Assembly (NCBI GenBank): GCA_038134285.1
Contig: JAYPUW010000002.1
Span: 1-64,000 of the forward strand
Source of the DNA: UBA3478 sp038134285
Lineage (GTDB): Bacteria > Bacteroidota > Bacteroidia > Flavobacteriales > Flavobacteriaceae
DNA: 64,000 bases
Direction of reading: 5' to 3'
The notes beneath the pieces are model-generated. The model searched no databases, was not told the origin of the DNA, and worked only from the letters and a program-made list of their open reading frames with translations. Position numbers and translations under genes: made by a program. Below are positions 7,093 to 16,051 of the stretch, one piece after another. The number at the start of each line of letters is the position of its first letter. Position 1 is the stretch's first letter.

Positions 7093-8142
7093 TTATATCA
7101 TTGGCATATCCTCTTCTTTCAACTCAGCTACATCCAATCCTCTTAAATAAGTTAGAGAGACCATTATATTAGAATGCCCCATAGCAGCCTTAAGCTTCTC
7201 TATAGAGCCTGTTCTTTTGTATATATCAATTGCTCCTGTGTGACGAAACGAGTAAAGAGTCTGATTCTCCTCTAACAGCTTAGAACGCTTCTTAAAACGA
7301 CTCCAAAGCCCTTTAAAATAGTCTGAAGCAAAAGGTTCTTACCTGCTAGAGAAGATGTTGAGGTGGTCCTCGCTTTTTTTCAAAACCTCTTTAATATAGT
7401 AGGGTACTGGAACGATTCTATTACGTCCTGATTTGTTTCTACTACCTGATAGTCGTATGTAGCTTAGATCCTCTGTGAAGTCGCCCCATTTAAGCTCTCT
7501 GACCTCTCTATGAGGTCTTAAGAGACATCCATAGGTAAGAAGACAGTAGAGGTATAGATTCTCGTTATAATGGCTTATCTCTTCTAACAGGCGCTCTAAC
7601 TCCATAATTGGTCTATTAAGTTTTGCATCAGTTTTCTTTTTTCTAATTGAGGTAATATCCAATTCAAACCCAAATTGCTTAGCTGATCTAATAAGACTTG
7701 AAACATATCTTCTCATCATATTGTAAGATGTGCCTTTCTTAAAATGATTTAATGTTTCTTGTACCTGATAAATATTAATATCATATCCATTAGTTCTTTT
7801 CACCAAAGCTCTAAAGGCATATTTAAGCATAGTTTTATGATGACTAGAGAATGGCTGAGCTAGTTTGTAATCTAATCCTGCTTTTAAAGATTCTACATCA
7901 GTTAGTTTTTTTAAACTAGTTTTTGAAGGTATGTTTCCCTTTTGCAAGCTTTTAAAGATTTCAGATGCCAGTAGATTGGCAGCATTATATCTATCAGGCT
8001 CTGAAAAGGAGTTTGGATAAATATTTATTCCTAAACTACTTCCATTATACAACCTGTAGCGTTTACCCTTTAAGTAAACAGTTATATAGTATTTGTTTTC
8101 TTTAGTTAATGTAATTTTGGGGTAATGAAAGTTGCTTTCCAT
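7093..8142 (-). pseudogene. Tyrosine recombinase/integrase interrupted by one in-frame stop
   Basis: Starting at ATG 8142, 267 codons run to TAA (7339-7341). The same frame then continues for 81 more codons to the true end at TAA 7093-7095, so the ancestral protein had 349 residues. Residues 1-75 look like an arm-binding domain and about 80-165 like a SAM-like core-binding domain. The catalytic domain shows Arg209 (LLRPHREVRELKW) before the stop. The rest of the set lies after it: Arg300 (LYSFRHTG), His323 (MGHSN) and the nucleophile Tyr332 (SLTYLRG). The stop, at codon 268, therefore removes most of the active site. Direct repeats TTGACAGTT (8143-8151 and 8154-8162) lie just upstream, next to tRNA-Arg. 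A sequencing error could also create the stop. Confidence 0.85.
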
Positions 8143-8190
8143 TTGACAGTTTTTTGACAGTTAAAAAATTGATTACCTGGAAAGCCCAAT

Positions 8191-8264
8191 GGCTGCGTAG
8201 TTCAACTGGATAGAATATCAGATTTCGGCTCTGAGGGTTGGGGGTTCGAATCCTCCCGCGGTCA
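8191..8264 (+). tRNA. tRNA-Arg (anticodon TCG)
   Basis: A full cloverleaf is visible. The acceptor stem GGCTGCG pairs with CGCGGTC (8257-8263) with two G-U pairs, and A8264 is the discriminator. The D stem is GTTC/GAAT. The anticodon stem TCAGA/TCTGA holds loop TTTCGGC with anticodon TCG at 8225-8227. The T stem GGGGG/CCTCC has loop TTCGAAT. CCA is not encoded. It should read CGA and related CGN codons. A TTGACA at 8154-8159 and TACCTGG at 8174-8180 are a possible promoter. Confidence 0.95.
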
Positions 8265-8271
8265 CTTAAGG

Positions 8272-8312
8272 ATCAAGAAAGAAGGCTGCGTCAGCAGCGG
8301 CGTTTTCTTGAT
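8272..8312 (+). terminator. Nested hairpin after tRNA-Arg, probable terminator
   Basis: The outer stem ATCAAGAAA (8272-8280) pairs perfectly with TTTCTTGAT (8304-8312). It encloses a second perfect stem, GCTGC/GCAGC (8285-8289 and 8294-8298), with loop GTCA. The 3' arm contains a short T-run. It begins 8 bases after the tRNA, so it most likely ends or processes the tRNA transcript. Confidence 0.55.
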
Positions 8313-8318
8313 TTAGAC

Positions 8319-8370
8319 TACGGAGCGCCAAAGGATCGTGCCAACGATCAAAGCGTGGGACTAATCCGTA
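8319..8370 (+). other. Second structured segment upstream of the TonB receptor
   Basis: The outer stem TACGGA (8319-8324) pairs with TCCGTA (8365-8370), and the inner hairpin GATCGT/ACGATC (8334-8339 and 8344-8349) has loop GCCA. A CGC/GCG pair (8326-8328 with 8353-8355) fits between them. It resembles no riboswitch class I know. It could be a leader element or a palindromic repeat. TACATTTG at 8369-8376 matches the Bacteroidota -7 box but lies very close to the start codon. Confidence 0.35.
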
Positions 8371-8383
8371 CATTTGAATAGCT

Positions 8384-10738
8384 ATGATTAAGAAAATGCT
8401 TCAAAAGAGGCTTAGCCTTCTTTTACTGCTCATCGGCGGACTCTCGTACGCCCAAAATATCTCCGAGGTTAAAGGACGCGTAATCGATGAATTAGGCTAT
8501 CCGCTTAGTGGGGTAGCAGTATTCATCGAAAGCAGCACCCTAGGGGCACAAACGGATCCAGAGGGTTATTACTCTATAAGCGATGTTACCCCGGGCTCGT
8601 ACAACCTTACGGCATCTGCACTTGGGTTTGAAACACAGACCTTGTATAACATACTGGTAAAGTCTAAAGGAACGCAGAACTATAACTTTACCTTGGTAGA
8701 GCGCGTTGAAGAGCTCGAAGGAGTTGTACTTGACCTACAAAACACCATCTCACGCCCTAGAGAGACACCACTTTCGACCCAGACCCTCTCTGCGGTCGAG
8801 CTCGCTACCTATCCCGGTGGAAACAACGACGTAGTTCAGGTGGCTCAAACCCTCCCAGGGGTTTCACCTTCGGTTGGTGGATTCAGAAACGACCTCATCA
8901 TACGAGGTGGTGCTCCAAACGAGAGTGTATATTACCTTGACGGAGTTGAAATTCCAAACATTAATCACTTCAGCACCCAAGGAAGCTCAGGTGGGCCCGT
9001 AGGCTTAATCAACGTATCATTCATCGAAAGTGTTACCCTGTCTGCATCGGGCTTCGGTGCGCAATACGACAATCCGCTCTCAGGGGTATTGTTATTCAAT
9101 CAGCGTAGAGGAAGTCTAGATAGGTGGAATCGCAACGTACGTGTGAGTGCGAGTGAAACCGCACTTACTCTGGATGGACCTATTTCAAGAAAGTCTGGAG
9201 CTGAAACGACCTTTATTGGATCTATCCGCAGAAGCTATCTACAATTTCTTTTTGAGCTCATAGGCCTTCCTTTTAGGCCCAGTTATTGGGATTACCAATA
9301 CAAGATTGATCACACTATTGATGAGCGCAATACGCTCAGTTTAATCGGAATTGGGGCGCTTGACGACTTTACAGTAGAAGCACCTGATGCATTCGATCCC
9401 GAACAGCAGGCACGTTTAGAGCAAGCCCCTTACATCAATCAAAATACTCATGTGGCAGGATTGAGTTGGAAGCACTTATTTAAAAACTCACCGGGAGTAC
9501 TCCAGGTAACGTTGAGTCACAACAGGCTTAATAACATATTCACCCGGTATCTAGACCCTGAGAACGAAACGGGGATTGTATTTCGTAACGATGCCCTAGA
9601 GGCCGAAACTAAATTTAGAGCACACCTGACTAAGTATCTAGGTGATTGGCGCTGGTTCAGTGGAGTAAACCTACAGCATTCTGACTACCAAAACAACACT
9701 CAAATTGCGGCTTTGAATACCTATTACAGCACAGATATTAACTTTATGAAGTATGGGGCTTTCAGCAATTTGTCGGCTCCTCTTAATGAAAAACTCGAGT
9801 TGTCTGTAGGTTTTAGATTGGACAGCGATAGTTTTACAAGAAATACGATTGTGGATAATTTCTCACCGAGAGCATCGTTGAGCTATGCAATCAATCCGAA
9901 ACTAAAATTGAGTACAAGTGCGGGTCGTTATTATAAAATCCTTCCCTATACCGCACTCGGTTATCAAGAGAGGGGTGTTTTTGTAAACGCCGACAGTGCC
10001 TACACAAGATCAGATCATCTTGTATTGGGGATGCAATATTATTCTTCTCCTTCTACCCTATTTTCAGTTGAGGCCTTTTCGAAACGTTATGCGAATTATC
10101 CGGTTTCTATCGTAGATCAGGTTTCTCTGGCCAACAAGGGGGCCGGATTCGAGGTACTAGGTAATGAGGCCTTGAACACCGATAGTCGCGGACGAGCCTA
10201 CGGTCTTGAGCTCTTATTTCAGCAAAAACTCACCAATCGCTTTTTCGGAATATTCTCATATACCTTCTTTTACAGCCAGTTCTCTGGGCTGAACGATCAA
10301 ACCTATCGCAGATCGGTATGGGACAGTCGCCACCTGAGCTCCTTTACAGGTGGGTATAAACTCAATAAAAATTGGGAAGTCAGTTCACGCTTCAGATTCA
10401 GCGGGGCTACTCCCTTTGCCCCTGCAAATGAAGTAGAGACGCTAGCGCGCTATCCTGAAATCGTTTTAGATTACCAACAAATTGGATCGGGTGATGCACA
10501 GCTTAACCCTTTCAACCAGTTAGACCTTCGCATCGACAAAAAATGGGATTTTAAATCAAGTAGTTTCAACTTATTCTTTGAAATTCAAAACCTGCTCTCA
10601 AGCCAAATTCCTACACCTCCTGATTATGCCTTAGGCCGCGACGCTGATGGCACCTTGTTTCAACCGCTATCTCTTACACAACTTGAACAAACCGAGGGGC
10701 AGTTTATCCCGAGTATCGGGCTTGTGTTTGACTTCTAG
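8384..10738 (+). CDS. TonB-dependent outer-membrane receptor
   Basis: This is a 784-residue protein with a signal peptide (LSLLLLLIGGLSYAQ, cleavage near residue 24). A carboxypeptidase-regulatory-like beta-sandwich follows (about 28-115: VKGRVIDELGYPLSGVAVFI, GYYSISDVTPGSYNLTASALGF), then a plug domain (about 120-240, with DVVQVAQTLPGV and IIRGGAPNESVYYLDGVEIP) and a 22-strand-type barrel ending in FDF with a terminal aromatic. Such receptors import large or scarce substrates using TonB energy. No SusD partner, siderophore gene or riboswitch lies nearby, so the substrate is unknown. A second ATG at 8396 would also leave a good signal peptide. Its stop overlaps that of ftsZ on the other strand. 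Confidence 0.9.
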   Translation: MIKKMLQKRLSLLLLLIGGLSYAQNISEVKGRVIDELGYPLSGVAVFIESSTLGAQTDPEGYYSISDVTPGSYNLTASALGFETQTLYNILVKSKGTQNYNFTLVERVEELEGVVLDLQNTISRPRETPLSTQTLSAVELATYPGGNNDVVQVAQTLPGVSPSVGGFRNDLIIRGGAPNESVYYLDGVEIPNINHFSTQGSSGGPVGLINVSFIESVTLSASGFGAQYDNPLSGVLLFNQRRGSLDRWNRNVRVSASETALTLDGPISRKSGAETTFIGSIRRSYLQFLFELIGLPFRPSYWDYQYKIDHTIDERNTLSLIGIGALDDFTVEAPDAFDPEQQARLEQAPYINQNTHVAGLSWKHLFKNSPGVLQVTLSHNRLNNIFTRYLDPENETGIVFRNDALEAETKFRAHLTKYLGDWRWFSGVNLQHSDYQNNTQIAALNTYYSTDINFMKYGAFSNLSAPLNEKLELSVGFRLDSDSFTRNTIVDNFSPRASLSYAINPKLKLSTSAGRYYKILPYTALGYQERGVFVNADSAYTRSDHLVLGMQYYSSPSTLFSVEAFSKRYANYPVSIVDQVSLANKGAGFEVLGNEALNTDSRGRAYGLELLFQQKLTNRFFGIFSYTFFYSQFSGLNDQTYRRSVWDSRHLSSFTGGYKLNKNWEVSSRFRFSGATPFAPANEVETLARYPEIVLDYQQIGSGDAQLNPFNQLDLRIDKKWDFKSSSFNLFFEIQNLLSSQIPTPPDYALGRDADGTLFQPLSLTQLEQTEGQFIPSIGLVFDF

Positions 10739-12903
10739 TCTACGTTGTCGTGCAAGAACGAGTTGTTTGAACGAATTTGCGTATTCCCGTTACTGTCATC
10801 TCCGAGTGTGGTGCGCGACACTTTAGCATCGGATGGAATCTCGTCGAAAGAAACCCCAGCACGTTTGTATGCCGGAACATTTTCGAAGTCTTCAATCTTA
10901 GCGGTCTTCGCATTGAACTGATGATTGAACTCCTTAAAAACCTTTAGACGTTGATCCTTGCGAGCTGCAAGAATTTCTTGGGTTTCACTAAGACTCATTT
11001 CATACGGGCTCGATGACGTCTCAGAAGAGCGGAGGGCTTCGCTTTCTGCCGTAATTGTACTTAACGACTCTTTAAGCGGCTCTTCTTTTGTTTTCAACGC
11101 CATTTCTTGTTCGAATTCGGCATCAAAATCAAGCTCGTAAGCATTGATTGTTTTGATCCTTTTAGCAACAGGCTCTACCTCATGAAATTCTTCATCCTCG
11201 TTTTTTGCGTTCTCTTCCTCAAAAGTATCATTCAAATCGAACACAATAGTTGTCGCCTGTTCTTCGGCATCAGGCTGGTTGTCTACCACTAGAGGTAGTT
11301 CGAAGGCCATATCGCTAAAGGCATTATCCGATTCAGCGAGTACTTCTTCAGCCACTACTTCGATATTTCTCAATAGCTCGGTGGTATCAATAATGGTGAA
11401 GTCTTCGTCACTGAAGTCCTCTGTTTCGGTAGCCTCAATGGCCTCAAAATCCACTTCGATGGCTCGCAAGGCTTCCATAGCAATAGCCTCCGAGGCTAAA
11501 GTAATTTCTTCTGAAGCAGCTTCTTCTGATTCGACCTCCTCAGAGAATTCTGTCTCTTCACTCGAGAATTCAAAGGCAAAATCTTGCTGTTTCGATTCGA
11601 ATACCAACTCGGTTTCTATGCGCTCTTCTTCATTAGACTCAAGCTCAAAAACCTCTTCCGCTAGAGGTGCAGTGGCAGGAGGTATTGGCTCTTCGAATTC
11701 TTCAGCATCAAATTCAAGGGTGTACACGATACGCTGCTCTACCTCTGTAACCTCTTCCTTTAGAGGTTCTTCAGGAGTTTTAGCAAGAACAAGTTCTTCT
11801 GACACTTCAATAGCGCGAATTTCTTGGTTGGTATCGAATCCCAACAAGGCAGCCTTGGTTTCGGTTTCGCCATCAAGGGTATGAATGATACGTTGAGTCT
11901 CATGGCTTACGATATAATCTTGCTGATCAAGATCAAATCCTGTAGCGATCACGGTAACTGAAATTTCATTTCCTAAAGATTCGTCTTCTCCTACCCCCAT
12001 AATGATATCGGCATTGTAACCGGCCTCTTGCTGGATGTAATCGTTGATTTCGCCAATCTCGTCAAGGGTAATTTCCTCAGTGCCCGATACGATTAGTAGT
12101 AATACATTTTGAGCCCCTTTGATCTTGTTGTCGTTAAGCAGCGGACTGTCTAAGGCGTTTGATATAGCCTTGAAGGCACGGTTTTCTCCTGACTGCCTAG
12201 AGGCACCCATGATGGCGGTACCGCTATTCGATAGAACGGTCTTCGCATCTCTAAGATCGATGTTTTGCAGGTAGTGGTGTGTGATCACTTCGGCAATACC
12301 CTTTGCTGCTGTAGCCAAGACCTCGTCGGCTTTTCCGAAACCTGATTTGAATCCGAGGTTTCCGTAGATCTCTCGGAGTTTATTGTTGTTAATGACAATA
12401 AGCGAGTCTACGCACGCTCTCAATCGATCAATACCCTTTTGCGCCTGAGAGTGACGCGTGTTTCCTTCAAATTTGAACGGAATTGTGACAATACCCACCG
12501 TGAGAATACCAAGGTCTTTAGACAAGCTCGCAATAATTGGAGCGGCACCCGTGCCGGTACCCCCACCCATTCCAGCAGTAATGAAGACCATTTTGGTATT
12601 AGTCTCTAGCAGGTTCTTGATCTCGTCTAGCGACTCTAAGGCCGCCTGTTCTCCTATCTCAGGGTTCGCTCCTGCGCCTAATCCTTCAGTCAACGAAACA
12701 CCTAATTGAATTTTATTCAGGACCGGACTGTTCTCTAGGGCTTGACGATCTGTATTACAAATCACAAAATCGACCCCATTGATTCCTTCGCGGTACATGT
12801 GGTTAATGGCGTTTCCACCACCACCACCGATTCCTATAACCTTGATTACGTTACTCTTGTGTTTAGGAAGATCAAAGGTGATTGACTCAAATTCTTGGCT
12901 CAT
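10735..12903 (-). CDS. ftsZ: Cell division protein FtsZ with a very long acidic linker
   Basis: This tubulin-like GTPase forms the Z ring at midcell. Residues about 15-335 are the conserved core: the GGGGGNAINHM loop, NTDRQAL, the GTP signature GGGTGTGAAP and the later IATGFD. The total of 722 residues far exceeds the usual 350-450. The difference is a linker of about 330 residues (roughly 345-680) dominated by Glu, Ala, Ser and Thr, followed by a short basic and Asn-rich C-terminus. Long linkers are known in Flavobacteriia. It is the last gene of the dcw cluster, 21 bases after ftsA, and its stop overlaps that of the TonB receptor. Confidence 0.97.
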   Translation of the reverse strand: MSQEFESITFDLPKHKSNVIKVIGIGGGGGNAINHMYREGINGVDFVICNTDRQALENSPVLNKIQLGVSLTEGLGAGANPEIGEQAALESLDEIKNLLETNTKMVFITAGMGGGTGTGAAPIIASLSKDLGILTVGIVTIPFKFEGNTRHSQAQKGIDRLRACVDSLIVINNNKLREIYGNLGFKSGFGKADEVLATAAKGIAEVITHHYLQNIDLRDAKTVLSNSGTAIMGASRQSGENRAFKAISNALDSPLLNDNKIKGAQNVLLLIVSGTEEITLDEIGEINDYIQQEAGYNADIIMGVGEDESLGNEISVTVIATGFDLDQQDYIVSHETQRIIHTLDGETETKAALLGFDTNQEIRAIEVSEELVLAKTPEEPLKEEVTEVEQRIVYTLEFDAEEFEEPIPPATAPLAEEVFELESNEEERIETELVFESKQQDFAFEFSSEETEFSEEVESEEAASEEITLASEAIAMEALRAIEVDFEAIEATETEDFSDEDFTIIDTTELLRNIEVVAEEVLAESDNAFSDMAFELPLVVDNQPDAEEQATTIVFDLNDTFEEENAKNEDEEFHEVEPVAKRIKTINAYELDFDAEFEQEMALKTKEEPLKESLSTITAESEALRSSETSSSPYEMSLSETQEILAARKDQRLKVFKEFNHQFNAKTAKIEDFENVPAYKRAGVSFDEIPSDAKVSRTTLGDDSNGNTQIRSNNSFLHDNVD

Positions 12904-12924
12904 AATTGGTTATTTGTAGGTAGG

Positions 12925-14241
12925 TTATTCTGATAAATCGTCAATGACATTTTTTATTTGATTCATGGTCTTTCCGAAAAGGCCACCAAACCCTTTTTTA
13001 GGGGCGGGAGGTGTTTCGGTATTGCCTTCTTCTTGATTGGCTTTGGGGATCTCGGGAGCCTCGCTTTCTTTCATCTGCTGAATTTCAATGGCCTCCATGA
13101 GTAAGCCCACAGCTGTAGCGTAAAGCGGACTGGCGATTTCATCACTCGAATTGCCAGCCAAATGTTCGTTCGGATATCCAATTCTAGTATCCATTCCGGT
13201 GATGTATTCTACCACCTGTTTGAGGTGTTTTAATTGACTTCCTCCTCCAGTAATCACGATTCCGGCAATGAGTTTTTTCTTTTGCTCGTCTTGTCCGTAG
13301 CGTTTGATTTCTGCAAAAACAGCTTCTATAATTTCAACTACACGGGCATGAATGATTTTAGAAAGGGTCTTGAGCGTTACTTCTTTAGGCTCTCTGCCGC
13401 GCAATCCCGGGATGGATACAACCTCATTTTCTTTATTCTCTCCTGGCCATGCCGATCCAAATTTAACTTTGAGAAGCTCTGCTTGTTTTTCAATGATCGA
13501 ACATCCCTCTTTTACATCTTCAGTAATGATGTTGCCTCCGAATGGTATAACTGATGTATGGCGGATGATTCCGTCTTTAAAAATGGCTAGGTCAGTCGTA
13601 CCCCCTCCGATATCGATGAGAGCTACTCCGGCTTCTTTCTCTTCTTGGCTTAAAACTGCCTTGGCAGAAGCTATAGGCTCTAAGCACACATCATCAACCC
13701 CAATATTGGCGCTCACGATGCAACGGTGAATGTTTCGAATCGAAGCCACTTGCCCCACTACGACATGAAAGTTGGCCTCAAGACGATTCCCATACATTCC
13801 AATGGGTTCTTTGATCTCGGTTTGGGTGTCTACTTTATATTCTTGAGGAAGCACGTGAACGATTTCTTCTCCCGGAAGCATTTGGAGCTTTTTCACCTGA
13901 AGCTGAAGACGCTTTAAGTCTGCTTCATTGATTACCTCTTCTGCATTCTCTCTAGTGATGTAATCGGCGTGTTGAAGTGATCGAATATGCTGTCCGGCAA
14001 TACCTGCTACTACTGAGGCGATTTTTAAGCCCGAGACTCCTTCAGCCTCTTCAACGGCACGCTGTATAGACTGAACCGTTTGAGTGATATTATTCACCAC
14101 TCCGCGATGCACTCCGAGACTCTTCGACTTGCCCATTCCTAAGACCTCGACCTTGCCGTATTCGTTAAGACAACCAATAATGGCAACTATCTTGGTGGTT
14201 CCGATATCAAGCCCCACTGAATAAGTTGTTACTTCTTGCAT
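12925..14241 (-). CDS. ftsA: Cell division protein FtsA
   Basis: This 438-residue actin-like ATPase tethers FtsZ to the membrane. The phosphate-1 loop VGLDIGTTKIVAIIG lies at residues 9-23, the 1C (SHS2) region at about 90-180, the phosphate-2 motif ALIDIGGGTTDLAIF at about 207 and the adenosine motif GIVITGGGSQL at about 331. After a Pro/Glu-rich spacer the C-terminus is an amphipathic helix (GLFGKTMNQIKNVIDDL), the expected membrane-targeting sequence. It starts 5 bases after ftsQ ends and precedes ftsZ. Confidence 0.96.
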   Translation of the reverse strand: MQEVTTYSVGLDIGTTKIVAIIGCLNEYGKVEVLGMGKSKSLGVHRGVVNNITQTVQSIQRAVEEAEGVSGLKIASVVAGIAGQHIRSLQHADYITRENAEEVINEADLKRLQLQVKKLQMLPGEEIVHVLPQEYKVDTQTEIKEPIGMYGNRLEANFHVVVGQVASIRNIHRCIVSANIGVDDVCLEPIASAKAVLSQEEKEAGVALIDIGGGTTDLAIFKDGIIRHTSVIPFGGNIITEDVKEGCSIIEKQAELLKVKFGSAWPGENKENEVVSIPGLRGREPKEVTLKTLSKIIHARVVEIIEAVFAEIKRYGQDEQKKKLIAGIVITGGGSQLKHLKQVVEYITGMDTRIGYPNEHLAGNSSDEIASPLYATAVGLLMEAIEIQQMKESEAPEIPKANQEEGNTETPPAPKKGFGGLFGKTMNQIKNVIDDLSE

Positions 14242-14246
14242 AACTT

Positions 14247-14966
14247 TTATTTTTTTGTCCCAACAACTTGACCCTCAAAGGCCAAACTTATTTTCTTGTA
14301 GCGGTCCAATAAATTGTCTTTAGTGGCCTTAATCATGAAGGCCGAATAATTATTTAATTTGCGCTCTAGCGCTTTCAATTCTCCTAGTTCTATGTTGGCC
14401 GATTGATCGCTCAACCGCAACTCAAACCATGAATCTCTTACTTCTTCTAAACCCAAAAACGCCTCTCCGTACAAAGGATGTCTTTTAATGAGTTGGACTG
14501 CATCTCTAACCGCAGCGTATTGTGTTGTCGAAATAGCTCCACTAATTACTGGTACTATAGCTGTATACGAGGGCGAGAGTGGCATTTTTTCAGCATTTAG
14601 GTCGATGTAATAGACTTCCTTACTGACGACCTTAGCAACAGGCTCTCGTTGATACACTTCCGCGAATAATTTTCCAGATATAGTGGTAAAAACCTGAGCG
14701 TCAGCAACCATATCATGTGCGCAAAGCTCAGCTTCGAACTCATTCAAATCTATCCCATCTTTCAGGGTCGCGCTTGAGGATTTTATTTTTTGTATCAACA
14801 TTTTATTAACTGTATCAACAGTAATAAACGGGGTTTCGGCAGGATAGACCATCACTACCATCTCTTGATAAGGCCTTTTATTAAAGCCCCATTGCGCCTT
14901 AAAAAAGCACAACACACTCAAGCTCAGAGCCATTGCAAAAACAATAAGTCTCATCCACGCTTTCAT
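14247..14966 (-). CDS. ftsQ: Cell division protein FtsQ/DivIB
   Basis: This 239-residue bitopic protein has a short cytoplasmic start, one membrane helix (LIVFAMALSLSVLCFF, about 8-23) and a periplasmic part with a POTRA-like region (about 45-115) and a beta domain (about 120-230). FtsQ links early and late divisome proteins and recruits FtsL and FtsI. Its sequence is poorly conserved, so the call rests on size, topology, the LxVxQREPVA-type segment (LFAEVYQREPVAKVV) and its place between murG and ftsA. Its start overlaps the end of murG by 4 bases, leaving no room for murC. Confidence 0.88.
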   Translation of the reverse strand: MKAWMRLIVFAMALSLSVLCFFKAQWGFNKRPYQEMVVMVYPAETPFITVDTVNKMLIQKIKSSSATLKDGIDLNEFEAELCAHDMVADAQVFTTISGKLFAEVYQREPVAKVVSKEVYYIDLNAEKMPLSPSYTAIVPVISGAISTTQYAAVRDAVQLIKRHPLYGEAFLGLEEVRDSWFELRLSDQSANIELGELKALERKLNNYSAFMIKATKDNLLDRYKKISLAFEGQVVGTKK

Positions 14967-16051
14967 AATCTCATGACTTCTTTAATAAGAGCGACAATGG
15001 CCTGAGCGGCCTGAGGTTTTGCCCTTTCTTTAAACCGCTCTCCCATACCTGTAGGGGTCTTGACTTCTTCAAATAAAGCCGAAAGCACCTTCTCACTGGC
15101 CTGAGGCATATCTTGCTCTCTTAAGAGCAAGGCGGCATTTACTTCTGTTAGAGCCAGAGCATTTTTGGTTTGATGATCTTCAGCCACATTTGGCGACGGA
15201 ATGAATAAAGTTGGCCTACCTAATAAGGCGAGCTCAGAAACTGCTCCGGCTCCAGATCGAGATACTATGGCATCAGCAATTGCGTAAGCCATTTGCATTT
15301 CTTCTATAAACGAACAGATTCTAACTGATTCACCTTCGTGAATTTCATAGGTTTCAAAGTAGCGCGGACCGCATTGCCAAATCAACTGAAACCCTTGAGC
15401 AGTGATATAAGAAAGTTGCTCAGTCATCCAAGCGTTCATGCGCTCAGAACCCAGACTACCTCCCAATAGCAGTAGCACCTTGCGAGTGGGTTCGAGTTTA
15501 AAATAAGCGGCCGCCTCTTCACGTGTAACCTTAAACTTAGCTAAAGTCGGACGTACCGGATTCCCCGTTAGCTCTACACGTGTGTTTTTAAAATAGCGCT
15601 GCATCCCTTCGTAAGCAACACACACCATTTTGGCTTTGGGTCCTAAGAGCTTATTCACCAATCCCGCGTAGGCATTTTGTTCTTGCAACACATAAGGGAT
15701 GCCACGTCTAGAAGCAGCATAGAGCAACGGAGCACTGGCATAGCCACCTGTTCCTATGACGACTTGAGGTTTTGTGCGGTCTAAAATCGCGAAAGATCTT
15801 TGAATGCTCGACCACAATCTAAACGGAAGCAATAGATTGCGCAGACTTAATTTTCGATCAAGACCGGTAATTGAAAGTCCTTCTATAGCATAACCCGCCT
15901 GAGGAACCTTTACCATTTCCATCTTATGCTTTGCTCCAACAAACAGAAATGAGGCATCCTGAAATTCTTCTTTCAAGGCATCGGCAATGGCAATGGCTGG
16001 GTAGATGTGTCCGCCCGTTCCGCCTCCTGATAAAACGAACGAATAACTCAT
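14963..16051 (-). CDS. murG: UDP-GlcNAc:lipid I N-acetylglucosaminyltransferase MurG
   Basis: MurG makes lipid II from lipid I on the cytoplasmic face of the inner membrane. This 362-residue protein has the N-terminal glycine-rich lipid-binding loop (SGGGTGGHIYPAIAIA, residues 8-23), the second G loop (VIGTGGYASAP, about 98-108) and the C-terminal donor-binding segment (LLLGGSLGSERMN, then SRSGAGAVSELALLGRPTLFIP). Length is typical. It overlaps ftsW and ftsQ by 4 bases each, so the genes are translationally coupled. Confidence 0.97.
   Translation of the reverse strand: MSYSFVLSGGGTGGHIYPAIAIADALKEEFQDASFLFVGAKHKMEMVKVPQAGYAIEGLSITGLDRKLSLRNLLLPFRLWSSIQRSFAILDRTKPQVVIGTGGYASAPLLYAASRRGIPYVLQEQNAYAGLVNKLLGPKAKMVCVAYEGMQRYFKNTRVELTGNPVRPTLAKFKVTREEAAAYFKLEPTRKVLLLLGGSLGSERMNAWMTEQLSYITAQGFQLIWQCGPRYFETYEIHEGESVRICSFIEEMQMAYAIADAIVSRSGAGAVSELALLGRPTLFIPSPNVAEDHQTKNALALTEVNAALLLREQDMPQASEKVLSALFEEVKTPTGMGERFKERAKPQAAQAIVALIKEVMRL

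Noticed and set aside
8143..8264. tRNA-Arg as the attachment site of the integrase
   Set aside because: The integrase lies upstream of the tRNA 5' end and I find no second copy of the tRNA 3' end in 1-8190. A classical tRNA attachment site needs such a repeat on the far side, so the case is open and not claimed.
8319..8370. Cobalamin or TPP riboswitch before the TonB receptor
   Set aside because: The conserved core sequences of these classes are absent. Only simple stems are visible.
11279..11884. 201-codon plus-strand frame rich in Ser opposite the ftsZ linker
   Set aside because: It is the complement of Glu/Ala-rich codons of the ftsZ linker. Low complexity and no start signals.
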